64,000 bases of DNA from Microsaccharimonas sp964523145 (GTDB taxonomy: Bacteria > Patescibacteriota > Saccharimonadia > Saccharimonadales > Saccharimonadaceae), in contig CAZFYB010000002.1 of the NCBI GenBank assembly GCA_964523145.1, positions 1 through 64,000 of the forward strand. Direction: 5' to 3'. The translations under genes and the position numbers were made by a program. This document shows, one piece after another, positions 16,813-26,532 of the stretch. How positions within the stretch are numbered: the stretch's first letter is position 1; each line of letters opens with the position of its first letter. The notes below the pieces were generated by a model that worked only from the letters and a program-made list of their open reading frames with translations, did no database searches and was not told the DNA's origin.

Positions 16813-17933
16813 GCTTTTTTACTTGGCACCTTAGCTGTTTCAACTCGCGCAGGCAAAGCTGATTGACGGCGATTGTCGAGGTATTCTTCAATAAGAACCC
16901 GAATACTACCCGCGATAGGAATAGCGATAATACCACCCACAATACCAAACATGTACAAACCGATGGTTACTGCCGCAAGTACCATAAGGGCAGAAAGTGC
17001 AATTCGTTTTGCTTGAATGTGCGGTGAAATAAAGTTATTTTCAATTTGCTGATATACCACAAAGAAAATTGCGTAAATCACCGCTGCTGGTATGCTATTG
17101 AGAGCCAGTAAGAGAGTAATGATGACGCCACCGATAGTTGCACCGAACATCGGAATAAGTGAGAGCAAGAAGGTGACTGCTGCGGTTGGCATCGCCAAGC
17201 CTGCCTCGACCTCAGGGAATATGAAACTAAGTATAAATACTGAGAGTCCTGCGGCAGTCGCACCGATAGCTGAAACGGTCAGTTGGCCCGTAATGTATCC
17301 GTTCACTACGGCATACATTTTACCGATAACACGGCGATGTGTTTCCATGCGCTTTCGGTCTTTATACAATCGCCATAAACGATTCAACCACTCAGGTCCT
17401 TCAATAAGCATTAAGAAGGTAAGGACTAACACTAAGATGAGCGCCGCAAAGAACCCAAACACTGAACCGATACCACTGACAAGAGTTTGTCCCACATTAC
17501 TCGCCCAACCAGCTGCGCTGTTTCTTATAGACTCTAATGCACTGTTTAGTTGTGGTTCAAGGTTGTAACGTTCAACGACATCATTTAAACCTTTCCATTG
17601 AGTGGTTGCAGAGTCAACCAAAGCTGGAATCTTCTCAACAAAACTAGCTGTTTGTTGGATAATTGGCGGGATAACCAAAAATACTACGGCACTAATCACA
17701 CCAACTACGGCTACGTATGCTATAGCACTGGCGGCCACACGGCTCCGACCTGGGAGCTTTTTAGCGATTTTTGACACGGGTGAATTAAGTGCCAGGGCAA
17801 GAAAGAGTGACACACCAAGAATAATCAGAGCGGTCTGTGCTTTAAATAATAGAAAGGCAACAAGGGCTATTCCGAAGATTACAAGCCAAAAACGGACAAA
17901 TGTACGGGTATCGATTTCAATCTGTGTTTTCAT
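16809..17933 (-). CDS. AI-2E family transporter (YhhQ/PerM-type membrane protein)
   Basis: About 7-8 transmembrane helices with the family pattern: an N-terminal pair, a periplasmic-like helical insert (about 80-160, QTASFVEKIPALVD), then ALILVLVLTFLMLIEGPEWL and the C-terminal cluster with PMFGATIGGVIITLLLAL and QQIENNFISPHI. The last two are family hallmarks. Substrates vary across the family (AI-2 export, Na+/H+ exchange), so transport specificity is unknown. The ATG at 17933 is preferred to a longer frame because TATAAT lies just upstream and the longer form would overlap the divergent gene. Confidence 0.85.
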   Translation of the reverse strand: MKTQIEIDTRTFVRFWLVIFGIALVAFLLFKAQTALIILGVSLFLALALNSPVSKIAKKLPGRSRVAASAIAYVAVVGVISAVVFLVIPPIIQQTASFVEKIPALVDSATTQWKGLNDVVERYNLEPQLNSALESIRNSAAGWASNVGQTLVSGIGSVFGFFAALILVLVLTFLMLIEGPEWLNRLWRLYKDRKRMETHRRVIGKMYAVVNGYITGQLTVSAIGATAAGLSVFILSFIFPEVEAGLAMPTAAVTFLLSLIPMFGATIGGVIITLLLALNSIPAAVIYAIFFVVYQQIENNFISPHIQAKRIALSALMVLAAVTIGLYMFGIVGGIIAIPIAGSIRVLIEEYLDNRRQSALPARVETAKVPSKKA

Positions 17934-18011
17934 AAGGCGTATTATATCACCCTTGTCTATAGTGGTCGAGATCTCGACAATATGCTTATGGCTAACGTAT
18001 AGTAGAGACAC

Positions 18012-19676
18012 ATGGAAAACCTCGTTCAGAAGCTTCGGAGTCATTTTTCGGGTGAGATACATATCGATCCGTTAACACGGCAGCTTTTTAGCCATGATGC
18101 GAGTATTTATGAGTTATTACCAGATGCAGTTCTGGCACCAAAGACTTCCCAGGATATCGAGAAACTCGTCCGGTTTGTCGCCAGAAATAAACACGCGTAT
18201 CCAAAACTTTCGATTACACCACGAAGCGCTGGTACCGATATGTCTGGCGGCGCTATTAGTGGCTCATTGTTGCTGGACATGACTCGCCACTTTAACAAAA
18301 TTGAGTCACTCAAAGGTTCTTTGTTACACGTCCAGCCCGGGGTATTCATGCGTGATATCGACCCTGTTCTGCTTAAAGCTGACCTCCATCTTGGGTGTGT
18401 GCCGGCAAGTCGTATGTTGTGCACTATCGGCGGTATGGTGGGGAATAACTCAGGAGGTGAGCAATCACTGCGCTACGGAAACACCGAGCGATGGGTCCGA
18501 TCGTTAAAAGTTGTATTTGGCGATGGTAATGAGTATATCGTTCGACCGCTTACGAAAAAGCAGCTCGAGGCAAAAATACGTGAAAATACCTATGAAGCTC
18601 GTTTGTATCAACAGGTATTTAAGCTTATTGAAGCAAACTACGACCTTATAAAAAATGCTCGTCCGCACGTCAACAAGAACTCAATGGGATATAACCTATG
18701 GAGCGTCTGGGACCGTGAAACAGGTGTGTTCGATATGACTCATTTGATTACCGGCAGTCAAGGAACCTTGGGCATAGTTACTGACATAACCATCGAAGCA
18801 GTTCCTAAAGCGCCTCATTCAGGACTACTCCTCGCGTATCTTCCTTCAATTAAACGCTTAGGTGAAATTATCGAAACAGTCATGCATCATAGCCCAGCTA
18901 CTTTTGAAGGCTTTGACGACATCACCTTTAATCTTGGTATTCGCTACTTTAAAACATTTCGAAAACAACTTGGCACCAAAGAATGGCTTCGTCAACAAAC
19001 ATGGTTACTAAAATCAGTCGCCCAGTTCCGCGGACACCTACCCAGCATGTTGTTAATGATTGAATTCGATGGCACGACAAAAGACGAGGTCCTCAACAAA
19101 ATCTCGAAACTGCATGATGATTTACGAAAATATTCTATTCGTATGGATATTGAAGCCGATGAACAATCAAGCGCCCCTTTTTGGCAAATACGCCGTGCCG
19201 CCTTAGCGCTACTGCGTAACCAAGTACAAGGAAGGTATGCATCGCCTTTTATCGATGACATGGCCGTACCGCCCAAACATTTACCGAAATTTATCCCCAA
19301 ACTACGTAAAGTGATTAGAAAATATAACCTTCCCGCAACCATTCAAGGCCATTTTGGCGATGGAAACTTCCATGTTATTCCCCTTATGGACATTACTGGC
19401 ACCAAGGACCAAGCCAAACTTGAGCCAGTGATGCGCGAGCTGATTCCTATCGTCTTGAGCTATGGCGGTACTATGGCGGGCGAGCATAACGATGGCATGG
19501 TGCGTGGGCCGTGGCTTCCTGCGGTGTTTGGTGACAAGATGTTTGCTCTGTTCAAACAAACAAAAGAGATTTTTGACCCTCAGTATATCTTCAACCCTCA
19601 CAAAAAGACCGATGCCTCGTGGGAATACAGTATGAGCCATATCCGAAAACATAATGACAACGGGCTCATCCGTTAG
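18012..19676 (+). CDS. FAD-binding oxidoreductase (GlcD/D-lactate dehydrogenase-like)
   Basis: The N-terminal FAD-binding PCMH domain shows ITPRSAGTDMSGGAI and GGMVGNNSGGEQSLRYG. The C-terminal FAD-oxidase domain shows FIDDMAVPPKHLPKF, QGHFGDGNFHVIPL and AGEHNDGMVRGPWLP. It probably oxidises a 2-hydroxy acid such as lactate or glycolate at the membrane; the acceptor is unknown. At 554 aa it lacks the extra Fe-S domain of larger relatives. TATAGT ends 8 nt before the ATG (leaderless). Confidence 0.85.
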   Translation: MENLVQKLRSHFSGEIHIDPLTRQLFSHDASIYELLPDAVLAPKTSQDIEKLVRFVARNKHAYPKLSITPRSAGTDMSGGAISGSLLLDMTRHFNKIESLKGSLLHVQPGVFMRDIDPVLLKADLHLGCVPASRMLCTIGGMVGNNSGGEQSLRYGNTERWVRSLKVVFGDGNEYIVRPLTKKQLEAKIRENTYEARLYQQVFKLIEANYDLIKNARPHVNKNSMGYNLWSVWDRETGVFDMTHLITGSQGTLGIVTDITIEAVPKAPHSGLLLAYLPSIKRLGEIIETVMHHSPATFEGFDDITFNLGIRYFKTFRKQLGTKEWLRQQTWLLKSVAQFRGHLPSMLLMIEFDGTTKDEVLNKISKLHDDLRKYSIRMDIEADEQSSAPFWQIRRAALALLRNQVQGRYASPFIDDMAVPPKHLPKFIPKLRKVIRKYNLPATIQGHFGDGNFHVIPLMDITGTKDQAKLEPVMRELIPIVLSYGGTMAGEHNDGMVRGPWLPAVFGDKMFALFKQTKEIFDPQYIFNPHKKTDASWEYSMSHIRKHNDNGLIR

Positions 19677-19716
19677 CTTTACCCATTTCGCTAGATATTG
19701 TATAGTAGAAGGTACC

Positions 19717-20028
19717 ATGAATACATCGCACACCATTGGCTGCGTTAAAGAAGCGACCCGCATTATGGGTGACAAGTGGACTCCTCAGTTGCTCCGCTTT
19801 TTTATGAACGAAAACTCCGTGCGATTTTGTCAAATACAAGATCTTGTTGAAGGTATCAACCCTCGCACGTTATCGGCTCGACTCGATAGTTTAGAAGCTG
19901 AAGGAATTATTGAAAAAATTGTCGCACCTGAAAAAAGCCGCTGCGAATACAAACTCACGCCAAAAGGCCAAGAACTCGCCCCAATCCTGCGTGATATGCA
20001 GGCCTGGAGTGCTCGTTACGCTAGCTAA
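19717..20028 (+). CDS. HxlR-family winged-helix transcriptional regulator
   Basis: Residues 8-95 give the HxlR fold: CVKEATRIMGDKWTPQLLRFF, INPRTLSARLDSLEAEGIIEK as recognition helix and turn, then YKLTPKGQELAPIL as the wing. 103 aa is normal. The start at 19717 is chosen because TATAGT ends 10 nt upstream; a longer frame would begin inside the upstream gene. The N-terminal CV.. cysteine resembles redox-sensing HxlR members, and the oxidoreductase just upstream is a plausible target (inference). Confidence 0.85.
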   Translation: MNTSHTIGCVKEATRIMGDKWTPQLLRFFMNENSVRFCQIQDLVEGINPRTLSARLDSLEAEGIIEKIVAPEKSRCEYKLTPKGQELAPILRDMQAWSARYAS

Positions 20029-20079
20029 ACTCACGCGTAATTAAGGCTGTTTTAAGCAAAAAAGCGCTATACTAAAATT

Positions 20080-20751
20080 ATGAGAATATTAGTCGTTGAG
20101 GATGAACACAAGATTGCTCGTGCCCTTGCAAAAGCACTCCAACAAGAAACATATGCAGTAGATGTTGCCTATGACGGTGATGATGGCTATGCCATGGCAA
20201 CCACTGAGCCCTACGATATTATCATCCTCGATCGAATGATCCCGGGTGCATACGATGGTATCGGTATAGTAAAGGCAATGCGTGAAGCTAAAATCCATAC
20301 GCCAGTACTTTTTTTAAGTGCGCTTGATAGTATTGCTGAACGGACACTTGGTCTTGACGCCGGAGCTGATGATTATTTAGTAAAGCCTTTCGCACTTGAA
20401 GAGTTACTCGCACGAGTCCGCGCTTTATTACGCCGACCCACCGAGCAGCATTCCGATATCCTTACTGCAGGTGATCTAACGCTTGATACTATTACGTATA
20501 GCGTCAGTCGTGAAGGTAAAAGTATTCAGCTGACAAGCAAAGAATTCGCTCTATTAGAGTATTTGATGAGAAACCAAGGGCGACCACTCAGCAAAGAAGT
20601 AATTATTAGCCATGTATGGGATTACGATGCTGATATTCTACCGAACACTGTTGAAGTGTATGTAAAGTACCTCCGCAATAAAGTTGATGCTCCTTTTAAC
20701 ACACCACTCATCCATACCGTCCGTGGATTTGGATACAAACTCGAGGCATAA
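20080..20751 (+). CDS. OmpR/PhoB-family response regulator
   Basis: The receiver domain has the acidic pair E-D-E at 7-9, phospho-acceptor Asp51 in ILDRMIPG and Lys102 in DYLVKPF. The C-terminal winged helix shows LTSKEFALLEYLMRNQG and YLRNKVD, ending RGFGYKLEA. 223 aa. TATACT ends 6 nt before the ATG, so the operon message is predicted leaderless. Its kinase follows 3 nt after the stop. Confidence 0.94.
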   Translation: MRILVVEDEHKIARALAKALQQETYAVDVAYDGDDGYAMATTEPYDIIILDRMIPGAYDGIGIVKAMREAKIHTPVLFLSALDSIAERTLGLDAGADDYLVKPFALEELLARVRALLRRPTEQHSDILTAGDLTLDTITYSVSREGKSIQLTSKEFALLEYLMRNQGRPLSKEVIISHVWDYDADILPNTVEVYVKYLRNKVDAPFNTPLIHTVRGFGYKLEA

Positions 20752-20754
20752 CCT

Positions 20755-21795
20755 ATGCAAATGTTTCAGTCGGCAACACTGAAGTTAACAGGATGGTACC
20801 TGGCAATACTGATGACTATCAGTATTACTTTTAGTATCGTGATCTACCAACTCAACTTTAGTGAAATAAGCTTACGACTCGAGAATCTTCAACATAGCTT
20901 AATCGACAATGGGCAGTCGTATATTCCATTTAACCTCAATACTCCTTTTAATAATGGCCCTAATAGCCCTTTGAATATTCAGGCAAGCCAGGCATCGAAC
21001 CAAATGGTATTATCGTTGGTCTATATTAATTTAGTGGTGCTCATAGCCGGAGGACTTGGTGGATATTTCCTCGCTCGCCGAACACTCCGTCCACTTGAGC
21101 AATCTCATGAAGCTCAAAGTCGTTTTACGAGCGATGCCAGCCACGAGCTCAGAACACCGCTCTCTGCAATGAAAACAGAGCTCGAGGTAGCCCTTCGCGA
21201 TCCCTCACTTGATCCAAACGAGGCGCGCGAGTTACTCGAAAGCAACCTAGAAGAAGTAAATAAGCTTATACAATTATCTGAAATGCTGCTTAAACTATCA
21301 AAACTTGAAGAAGATCAACTCGAACGAGTACCCGTTGATATCGTGGCGCTGTATACCGAAAAAATGAAAACCTATAGCCACTATAAAAAACGGTTTGAAC
21401 TCATTACCCGTAAGAAAGCTTCAGTCCTTGCTAATGAGGCGGCGACTCGTGAACTCATTGGTATTCTTATTGATAACGCTATTAAATACAGCCCAGAAGA
21501 TTCAAAAATCACCGTCCGTATTTTTCAAAAACTTAATATGGCAGGGTTTGAAATCCATAATACCGGCGAGGTAATTCCTGCCGATAAACTCCCTAAATTA
21601 TTTGATCGATTTTACCGCGCCGACACTTCTCGAACGAAAAATAGTGAGCACGGGTTTGGACTTGGCCTTTCAATCGCAAAACGCATTGTTGATATCCATC
21701 AAGGAGACATTAAAGTCACCAGTAGTAATAAAGGTACGACATTTACGTTTTATCTCCCGCTTCTACGAAAACAACAGGCAAAAACACCGGAATAA
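20755..21795 (+). CDS. Two-component sensor histidine kinase
   Basis: TM1 at about 10-31, a ~55-residue extracytoplasmic loop rich in Asn (FNLNTPFNNGPNSPLN), and TM2 at about 85-106. Next come the HisKA box SDASHELRTPL with His130, N-box ELIGILIDNAIKYSPED, and G-box FGLGLSIAKRIVDIH ending GTTFTFYLP. There is no separate HAMP or PAS domain beyond the short ARRTLRPLEQ linker. The ligand is unknown. It is translationally coupled to the response regulator. The downstream P-type ATPase or GreA-like gene could be targets, but nothing proves it. Confidence 0.93.
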   Translation: MQMFQSATLKLTGWYLAILMTISITFSIVIYQLNFSEISLRLENLQHSLIDNGQSYIPFNLNTPFNNGPNSPLNIQASQASNQMVLSLVYINLVVLIAGGLGGYFLARRTLRPLEQSHEAQSRFTSDASHELRTPLSAMKTELEVALRDPSLDPNEARELLESNLEEVNKLIQLSEMLLKLSKLEEDQLERVPVDIVALYTEKMKTYSHYKKRFELITRKKASVLANEAATRELIGILIDNAIKYSPEDSKITVRIFQKLNMAGFEIHNTGEVIPADKLPKLFDRFYRADTSRTKNSEHGFGLGLSIAKRIVDIHQGDIKVTSSNKGTTFTFYLPLLRKQQAKTPE

Positions 21796-21955
21796 CAGCG
21801 TGAAAACGCTTGTGCTTATTGACGGTAAAATTACAACAAAATACGCAGCTGATTTCAGAATACTCTCAGAATCACATGACATACTACAGACAGTAGCCAA
21901 GCTACACAAAAACAAGCGTCTATATACGCATAAAATGAGAGGGAGTGAACTAACT

Positions 21956-22447
21956 ATGAACACCACCATCACCAAACAATCATCACCACGTAAAGTCACA
22001 CTATTAAGTAAAAAAGGAATGAAGGAACTACGAAAAGCTGTTGCCCAACTCGAACATGACCGCCAAGCGGTAATTCGTAGCCTTCGTGAAAGCGATAAAA
22101 CCACCGGTCACGATGACCGCTTCGAGCAAAACGAACGGCTCGCGCGGCTTGAGGCAATCGAAGCCGAACTTGCTGAAAAGCAGCAAACCCTTAGCAACGC
22201 TAAACTAATTCCATCAACCCGGACTCGTATGAAAGTTGCGGTTGGATCAGTGGTCGACCTCATCGATCAACAAGGTCAGCTTTTCCGCTACACCCTTGTT
22301 GAAAGTATCGAAGCTAACCCAAGCGATGGACGCATTTCAACCAGCAGCCCCCTTGGCAGTAGCCTCGTAGGCAAAACGGTCAAAGAAAGTATTGAATGGG
22401 GAAATGGCATGCGCCGAGGAACCATGCAACTCGTTCGCATTACGTAG
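21956..22447 (+). CDS. GreA/GreB-type transcription elongation factor
   Basis: Rescues backtracked RNA polymerase by stimulating transcript cleavage. The N-terminal coiled coil (LSKKGMKELRKAVAQLEHDR, then RLEAIEAELAEKQQTL) carries acidic residues at the hairpin tip (SDKTTGHDDRFEQNERLA). The C-terminal FKBP-like domain shows VGSVVDLIDQQG, ISTSSPLGSSLVGKTV and a terminal LVRIT. 163 aa is near the family length. The ATG at 21956 follows the SD GAGGGAG; a longer frame upstream overlaps the kinase and is rejected. Confidence 0.85.
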   Translation: MNTTITKQSSPRKVTLLSKKGMKELRKAVAQLEHDRQAVIRSLRESDKTTGHDDRFEQNERLARLEAIEAELAEKQQTLSNAKLIPSTRTRMKVAVGSVVDLIDQQGQLFRYTLVESIEANPSDGRISTSSPLGSSLVGKTVKESIEWGNGMRRGTMQLVRIT

Positions 22448-22467
22448 ATGAACAAGCTAATCTCAGA

Positions 22468-22494
22468 AGGCACTCCGAAAGGGGTGCCTTTTTG
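22468..22494 (+). terminator. GAAA-loop terminator of the Gre gene
   Basis: AGGCACTCC (22468-22476), GAAA loop, GGGGTGCCT (22481-22489), then TTTTT. The next gene's -10 TACAAT (22496-22501) begins right after the U-tract. Confidence 0.92.
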
Positions 22495-22508
22495 ATACAA
22501 TAGTACTA

Positions 22509-25040
22509 ATGCTTTTCTACCAACAAACATCCGAAGACACCCTAAAAGAATTATCCTCATCGAAAGAAGGTATTTCTCGACACGAAGCGAACGAACGAAT
22601 CAAGCGATTTGGTCCAAACGAAATCGTTATTAAAGGTGAGCCTCTTTGGCGCAAAATTGTTGAACCCTTTGCTAATATTTTTATGGCAGTGCTGTTTTTG
22701 GCAGTGCTTATTAGCCTATGGCATAATGCACTATTCGATGCGATTATTATTTTGGTAATTATGTTTACGAGTGCTGGTATTTATTATGTGCAGCGATTTT
22801 CAACTGATCGGATTTTGCGCTCACTGCAAAAGCACAATGCTCAAAAGGTTGAAGTACTTCGTGGCGGCGAATCGATCATTATAGAGTCGAACCAACTCGT
22901 ACCAGGCGATGTCGTGCAGTTAAGTGAAGGCGATAAAGTACCTGCTGATATTCGGATTATTACCGCCGATTCTTTACGTGCTGATGAGGCCGTATTAACG
23001 GGTGAATCGGTACCAGTTAGTAAACAAATTGAAACACTGAAAGGCAAAAAAGAGGTCTACGAGCAAAAAAATATCCTATTTCAGGGCTCTTTCATTGTTT
23101 CAGGGAGTGTTTTAGGAGTCGTGGTCTATACCGGTAATAATACTGAATTTGGTCGCATTGCAGCCCTTACCGGCAAAGCCCCGAATACCGCTCATAGCCC
23201 AGTGCAAAAAAAGATCGATAAACTTATTAGTTACATTATTGCCTCTGTAGCCGGCATAGCGATCGTGGCGTTTATTTTAGCGATTAGCCGTGGCATTGAA
23301 GTTGGTGAGGCGCTCAGGTTTGTTATCGCCCTATCCGTATCGGCCGTACCTGAAAGTCTCCCAGTGGCTATATCAGTTATTCTCGTACTTGGTATGCGCC
23401 GTATGGCAGCGAAGAAAGCCTTAGTACGAAGTATGGCCGCTATCGAAACTATTGGCGTTATTACCACCATTGCGACCGATAAAACAGGTACTCTCACCGA
23501 AAATAAGCTTTCAGTACAAGAAACATGGCAACTGCCCGGTAGTGACCACAACCTGCCGACAATTGTTCATAAAACAATAAATAAGCACAGCGAACGCACC
23601 CGTGATCCGCTTGATATAGCCCTTATTACGTTTAACTCAGCTAATGAAGCCGTTAAGTTAAAAGGTGAGGCGGTAGCCAAACTTCCTTTCGACCAAGCTT
23701 TCGCTATGAGTGGTAACGTGTGGAACCATAAAGGTGAGCACGAACTGGTAATTAAAGGTGCCCCTGAGCAGGTGATTGCCCGAAGTAAGCTTACGAAATC
23801 ACAAACCGTAGAGGTCGAGGCAGCACTGCAACAACTCACCTCGCAGGGATATCGAGTCATCGCACTCGCCTCAACACCCCTTGATAAACCAATTCAGAAC
23901 TTTAGTGAAATGCACGCCAAGATTCAACTCAACTTTGTTGGGCTAGTCGCCGTTGCCGATACCTTGCGGCCTGCAGCTCGAGCAGCAATTGCCACTGCAC
24001 GTAAGGCCGGGGTCAGCGTACGTATGATTACGGGTGACCACCTTGAAACAGCCTATGCAATTGGCTTAAAACTTGGACTTATTGATTCACGTGATCAGGT
24101 GTTCGATAGTCGCCGTATGTCAGATATGACCGACAAACAGCTCGCAATCGAAGCCCACCGTGCACGGGTATTTTCGCGCGTTACACCAGAGAATAAATTC
24201 CGTATTCTACAAGTATTAAAAATGCACGAGGTCACGGCCATGACCGGTGATGGTGTAAACGATGTTCCGGCCCTTGCCAATGCTGATGTAGGAGTAGCAA
24301 TGGGCAGTGGATCCCAGATCGCCAAAGATGCAGGCGATATCATTCTTTTGAATGACAACTTCGCCAGTATCGTACGAGCTATGCGCGAGGGTCGTATTAT
24401 CTTTGCTAATATTCGCCGCATGCTGTTCTATCTGCTTTCAACTAATATTGGTGAGGTATTAACTGCTATTGGAGCACTTATTGTAGGGCTACCTATGCCG
24501 CTCGCTCCTGTACAGATTTTGTGGATTAACTTAGTGACCGACACAACTATGGTCATCCCGCTAGGACTGGAATCTGGCGAGAAAACAGTCATGAAACAAA
24601 AGCCAATTTCACCAACCGCACCAATACTAGGGAAGTACATGGTTAGCCGGATTATACTAGTGGCACTCGTCATGAGTAGCTTAGCGCTGGTGCTGTACGC
24701 ATACTTTAGTAGCATTCACGGCACGGCGTACGGCCAAACGATTGCCTTTACCGCACTGGTGGTTATGCAGTGGGCTAATGCCTTTAATGCACGAAGTACG
24801 TTCGAGTCTGCCTTTAGTCGCTTAAGGGTATGGAATGGCGCATTTTATGTTGGTTTAGCTATTTCCATCCTACTTCAGCTTGTTGCTATTTTTGGCCCAC
24901 TACAAGGCCTCTTACACATCCACCCGGTCACTATTGGCGACATGGTAATCGCCAGTGCGATATCGTTTGTGGCTCTTATTGTAGTGGTGGAGATCCATAA
25001 GATATTTGGACGAAAGTTTATGGCTTTGCAAACTGAGTAG
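22509..25040 (+). CDS. P-type cation-transporting ATPase (Ca2+-type, P2A)
   Basis: ATP-driven cation pump in the membrane. It has an N-terminal cation-ATPase domain and TGES (about 163-166) in the actuator. Phospho-Asp324 lies in DKTGTLTEN, and MTGDGVNDVPALANADVGVA is near 576-595. The M4 segment VPESLPVAISVILVLG and the M6 segment NLVTDTTMVIPLGLE resemble the PEGLP and NxxTD motifs of Ca2+ pumps, so Ca2+ (or Mn2+) export is likely. 843 aa. TACAAT ends 7 nt before the ATG: leaderless. Confidence 0.92.
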   Translation: MLFYQQTSEDTLKELSSSKEGISRHEANERIKRFGPNEIVIKGEPLWRKIVEPFANIFMAVLFLAVLISLWHNALFDAIIILVIMFTSAGIYYVQRFSTDRILRSLQKHNAQKVEVLRGGESIIIESNQLVPGDVVQLSEGDKVPADIRIITADSLRADEAVLTGESVPVSKQIETLKGKKEVYEQKNILFQGSFIVSGSVLGVVVYTGNNTEFGRIAALTGKAPNTAHSPVQKKIDKLISYIIASVAGIAIVAFILAISRGIEVGEALRFVIALSVSAVPESLPVAISVILVLGMRRMAAKKALVRSMAAIETIGVITTIATDKTGTLTENKLSVQETWQLPGSDHNLPTIVHKTINKHSERTRDPLDIALITFNSANEAVKLKGEAVAKLPFDQAFAMSGNVWNHKGEHELVIKGAPEQVIARSKLTKSQTVEVEAALQQLTSQGYRVIALASTPLDKPIQNFSEMHAKIQLNFVGLVAVADTLRPAARAAIATARKAGVSVRMITGDHLETAYAIGLKLGLIDSRDQVFDSRRMSDMTDKQLAIEAHRARVFSRVTPENKFRILQVLKMHEVTAMTGDGVNDVPALANADVGVAMGSGSQIAKDAGDIILLNDNFASIVRAMREGRIIFANIRRMLFYLLSTNIGEVLTAIGALIVGLPMPLAPVQILWINLVTDTTMVIPLGLESGEKTVMKQKPISPTAPILGKYMVSRIILVALVMSSLALVLYAYFSSIHGTAYGQTIAFTALVVMQWANAFNARSTFESAFSRLRVWNGAFYVGLAISILLQLVAIFGPLQGLLHIHPVTIGDMVIASAISFVALIVVVEIHKIFGRKFMALQTE

Positions 25041-25063
25041 AATTGATTATACTCATGCTTAAT

Positions 25064-25888
25064 ATGACAAACAAAAAATCAAACACACTCAAACAACAAA
25101 AAATAACTATCGCTTTTGGGTACGGACTCTTCGCCCTTGTAGTGCTTGGGGTGATTATATCCTCAGTGATACCGCTTGGTGGTATGCTTTTTGATTCACG
25201 AGTTCTCCACTTTAACGTTGCAATGATTCTTGTTGCCTTTGTCGCCTCAGCATTACTGCCGGCGCTTTTCTCATATCTTATCGGTGACCGCTCAACCCAT
25301 AACAAAAGCAAAACAGCTCATCACTATAACGGTGTGCTATTCGGTGTAGCAGCATACTGGTTTACACTTTTGATCGGTCAAATTGGCATAGGATCCTTCA
25401 TAAACTATGATTCAGTGCCTATTCCATGGTTTACGGTCATTATTAACTGGTTCCCTGTTATAGCAACAGTAGTGGTTATGGCAATCGTAGCGGCGAGTTT
25501 CGCCAAGCATTACAGGAAAAAAGAATCAGTTCTGCAACATTTTCCGTACCAAGTCTTGGTTATCGGTTCAATGGTTGGCACGCTCATTTATTCACTTTCG
25601 CAACAATATTATGTAGAAAGTACCTATGCCGTTATCGGCTTGCTGTACATAGTAATACCTTTGGTTGTATTAGCCGTAGCCTACAAACTGCTTCGTAAAG
25701 TCCAGCCCGCAAAAGCTCCTCGACTCACCCTTAGCGTTGTGAGTGTTGGCCTAGCAGCGATTGCCGCTTCATTGCCAGCTCAAATCTTTGCCTACGCCCA
25801 GTACACGAGCGTCACCGCTATAACATCCTTCGCTTTCGCTGGCGTAGTGTTCTTTGGCTATATTTATTTACTGAGGCGCAATTCTTAG
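25064..25888 (+). CDS. Polytopic membrane protein, about 8 TM helices
   Basis: I do not recognise the family. About eight hydrophobic helices are spaced through 274 aa with short loops, no large soluble domain and no obvious transporter motif. The ATG at 25064 is favoured because TATACT (25048-25053) ends 10 nt before it; the ATG at 25055 lies only 1 nt after the hexamer. A strong bidirectional terminator follows. It may be a monocistronic leaderless gene of unknown role. Confidence 0.65.
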   Translation: MTNKKSNTLKQQKITIAFGYGLFALVVLGVIISSVIPLGGMLFDSRVLHFNVAMILVAFVASALLPALFSYLIGDRSTHNKSKTAHHYNGVLFGVAAYWFTLLIGQIGIGSFINYDSVPIPWFTVIINWFPVIATVVVMAIVAASFAKHYRKKESVLQHFPYQVLVIGSMVGTLIYSLSQQYYVESTYAVIGLLYIVIPLVVLAVAYKLLRKVQPAKAPRLTLSVVSVGLAAIAASLPAQIFAYAQYTSVTAITSFAFAGVVFFGYIYLLRRNS

Positions 25889-25896
25889 AAACAAAC

Positions 25897-25948
25897 AAAA
25901 AGTTCCTCCTATACCACTCATATGAGAAGTACAGGAGGAACTTTTTTG
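25897..25948. terminator. Bidirectional terminator
   Basis: AAAAAGTTCCTCCT (25897-25910) pairs with AGGAGGAACTTTTT (25933-25946) around a 22-nt loop. T runs on both strands serve the two convergent genes. Confidence 0.92.
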
Positions 25949-25955
25949 CTCACCC

Positions 25956-26207
25956 CTAAGATACAATACTCAAAAGCGTCCAATTGCCCCCATGGTTGTC
26001 GCTGCGAAGGCGAAACTGTGAGTTGCCATCACTTACCGTGATAATTTCTGCCATTTGATCACCGGTGCGAATAAGGCAGCGAAGGCCAGCATCGATAAAA
26101 TCATAGATTGCACCCTGAAATTCCATGCGGCGAGGGTATGCTGCTAAGTTCTTCTTAAAACCCATTTGTGTAACGATAACTTCTTCATTGATAGCGACAC
26201 GATTCAT
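25956..26207 (-). CDS. Small conserved hypothetical protein, 83 aa
   Basis: A beta-rich soluble protein with no recognised domain. It has an N-terminal strand (RVAINEEVIVTQMG), a central YDFIDAGLRCLIRTGDQMAEIITV stretch and a C-terminal QFRLRSDNHGGNWTLL. Start support is GGAG at SD distance. It shares the bidirectional terminator at 25897-25948 with the upstream-facing membrane gene. A 325-bp gap without coding potential precedes it. Confidence 0.65.
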   Translation of the reverse strand: MNRVAINEEVIVTQMGFKKNLAAYPRRMEFQGAIYDFIDAGLRCLIRTGDQMAEIITVSDGNSQFRLRSDNHGGNWTLLSIVS

Positions 26208-26532
26208 AATAATTCTCCAAATTTAGATGTAATTGCAAAAAAGCCGAACAAAAGAGTTTGATCAGCAACGGATTTTGGAGGAGTGATTTGGAGAGGGGAG
26301 AGGAACCGTTAGATCCTATACCTTTTTACCAAATATCACGTTAGAATTGTGCGATCAACAGGGGCGCTTGAGGCTGAGCCTTAGTGTGCATATTGTCGTA
26401 TGGTGGCTTCTATATATAAGCCTGTAAGTGAAAATCCTTATGTAGAACACCTGGAAGTACTTACATGACTATACTTAGTATACATCGCCTATTAGGTAAT
26501 CAGTCAAGCGTTTTAGGGTAGAATAGATAAAG
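26208..26532. other. Non-coding gap with small hairpins
   Basis: No credible reading frame on either strand. It holds the control region of the 83-aa gene and the -10 TAGAAT (26519-26524) of the methyltransferase gene. Small stems include GGCTT/AAGCC near 26405-26422 and GTAAGT/ACTTAC near 26426-26465. I see no tRNA or recognisable riboswitch. Confidence 0.4.

Noticed and set aside
17934..18062. Longer N-terminus for the AI-2E transporter
   Set aside because: It would overlap the divergent oxidoreductase gene and start upstream of its own -10.
21602..21955. N-terminal extension of the Gre-type protein into the kinase gene
   Set aside because: The extension lies in another frame of the histidine kinase and the SD supports the ATG at 21956.
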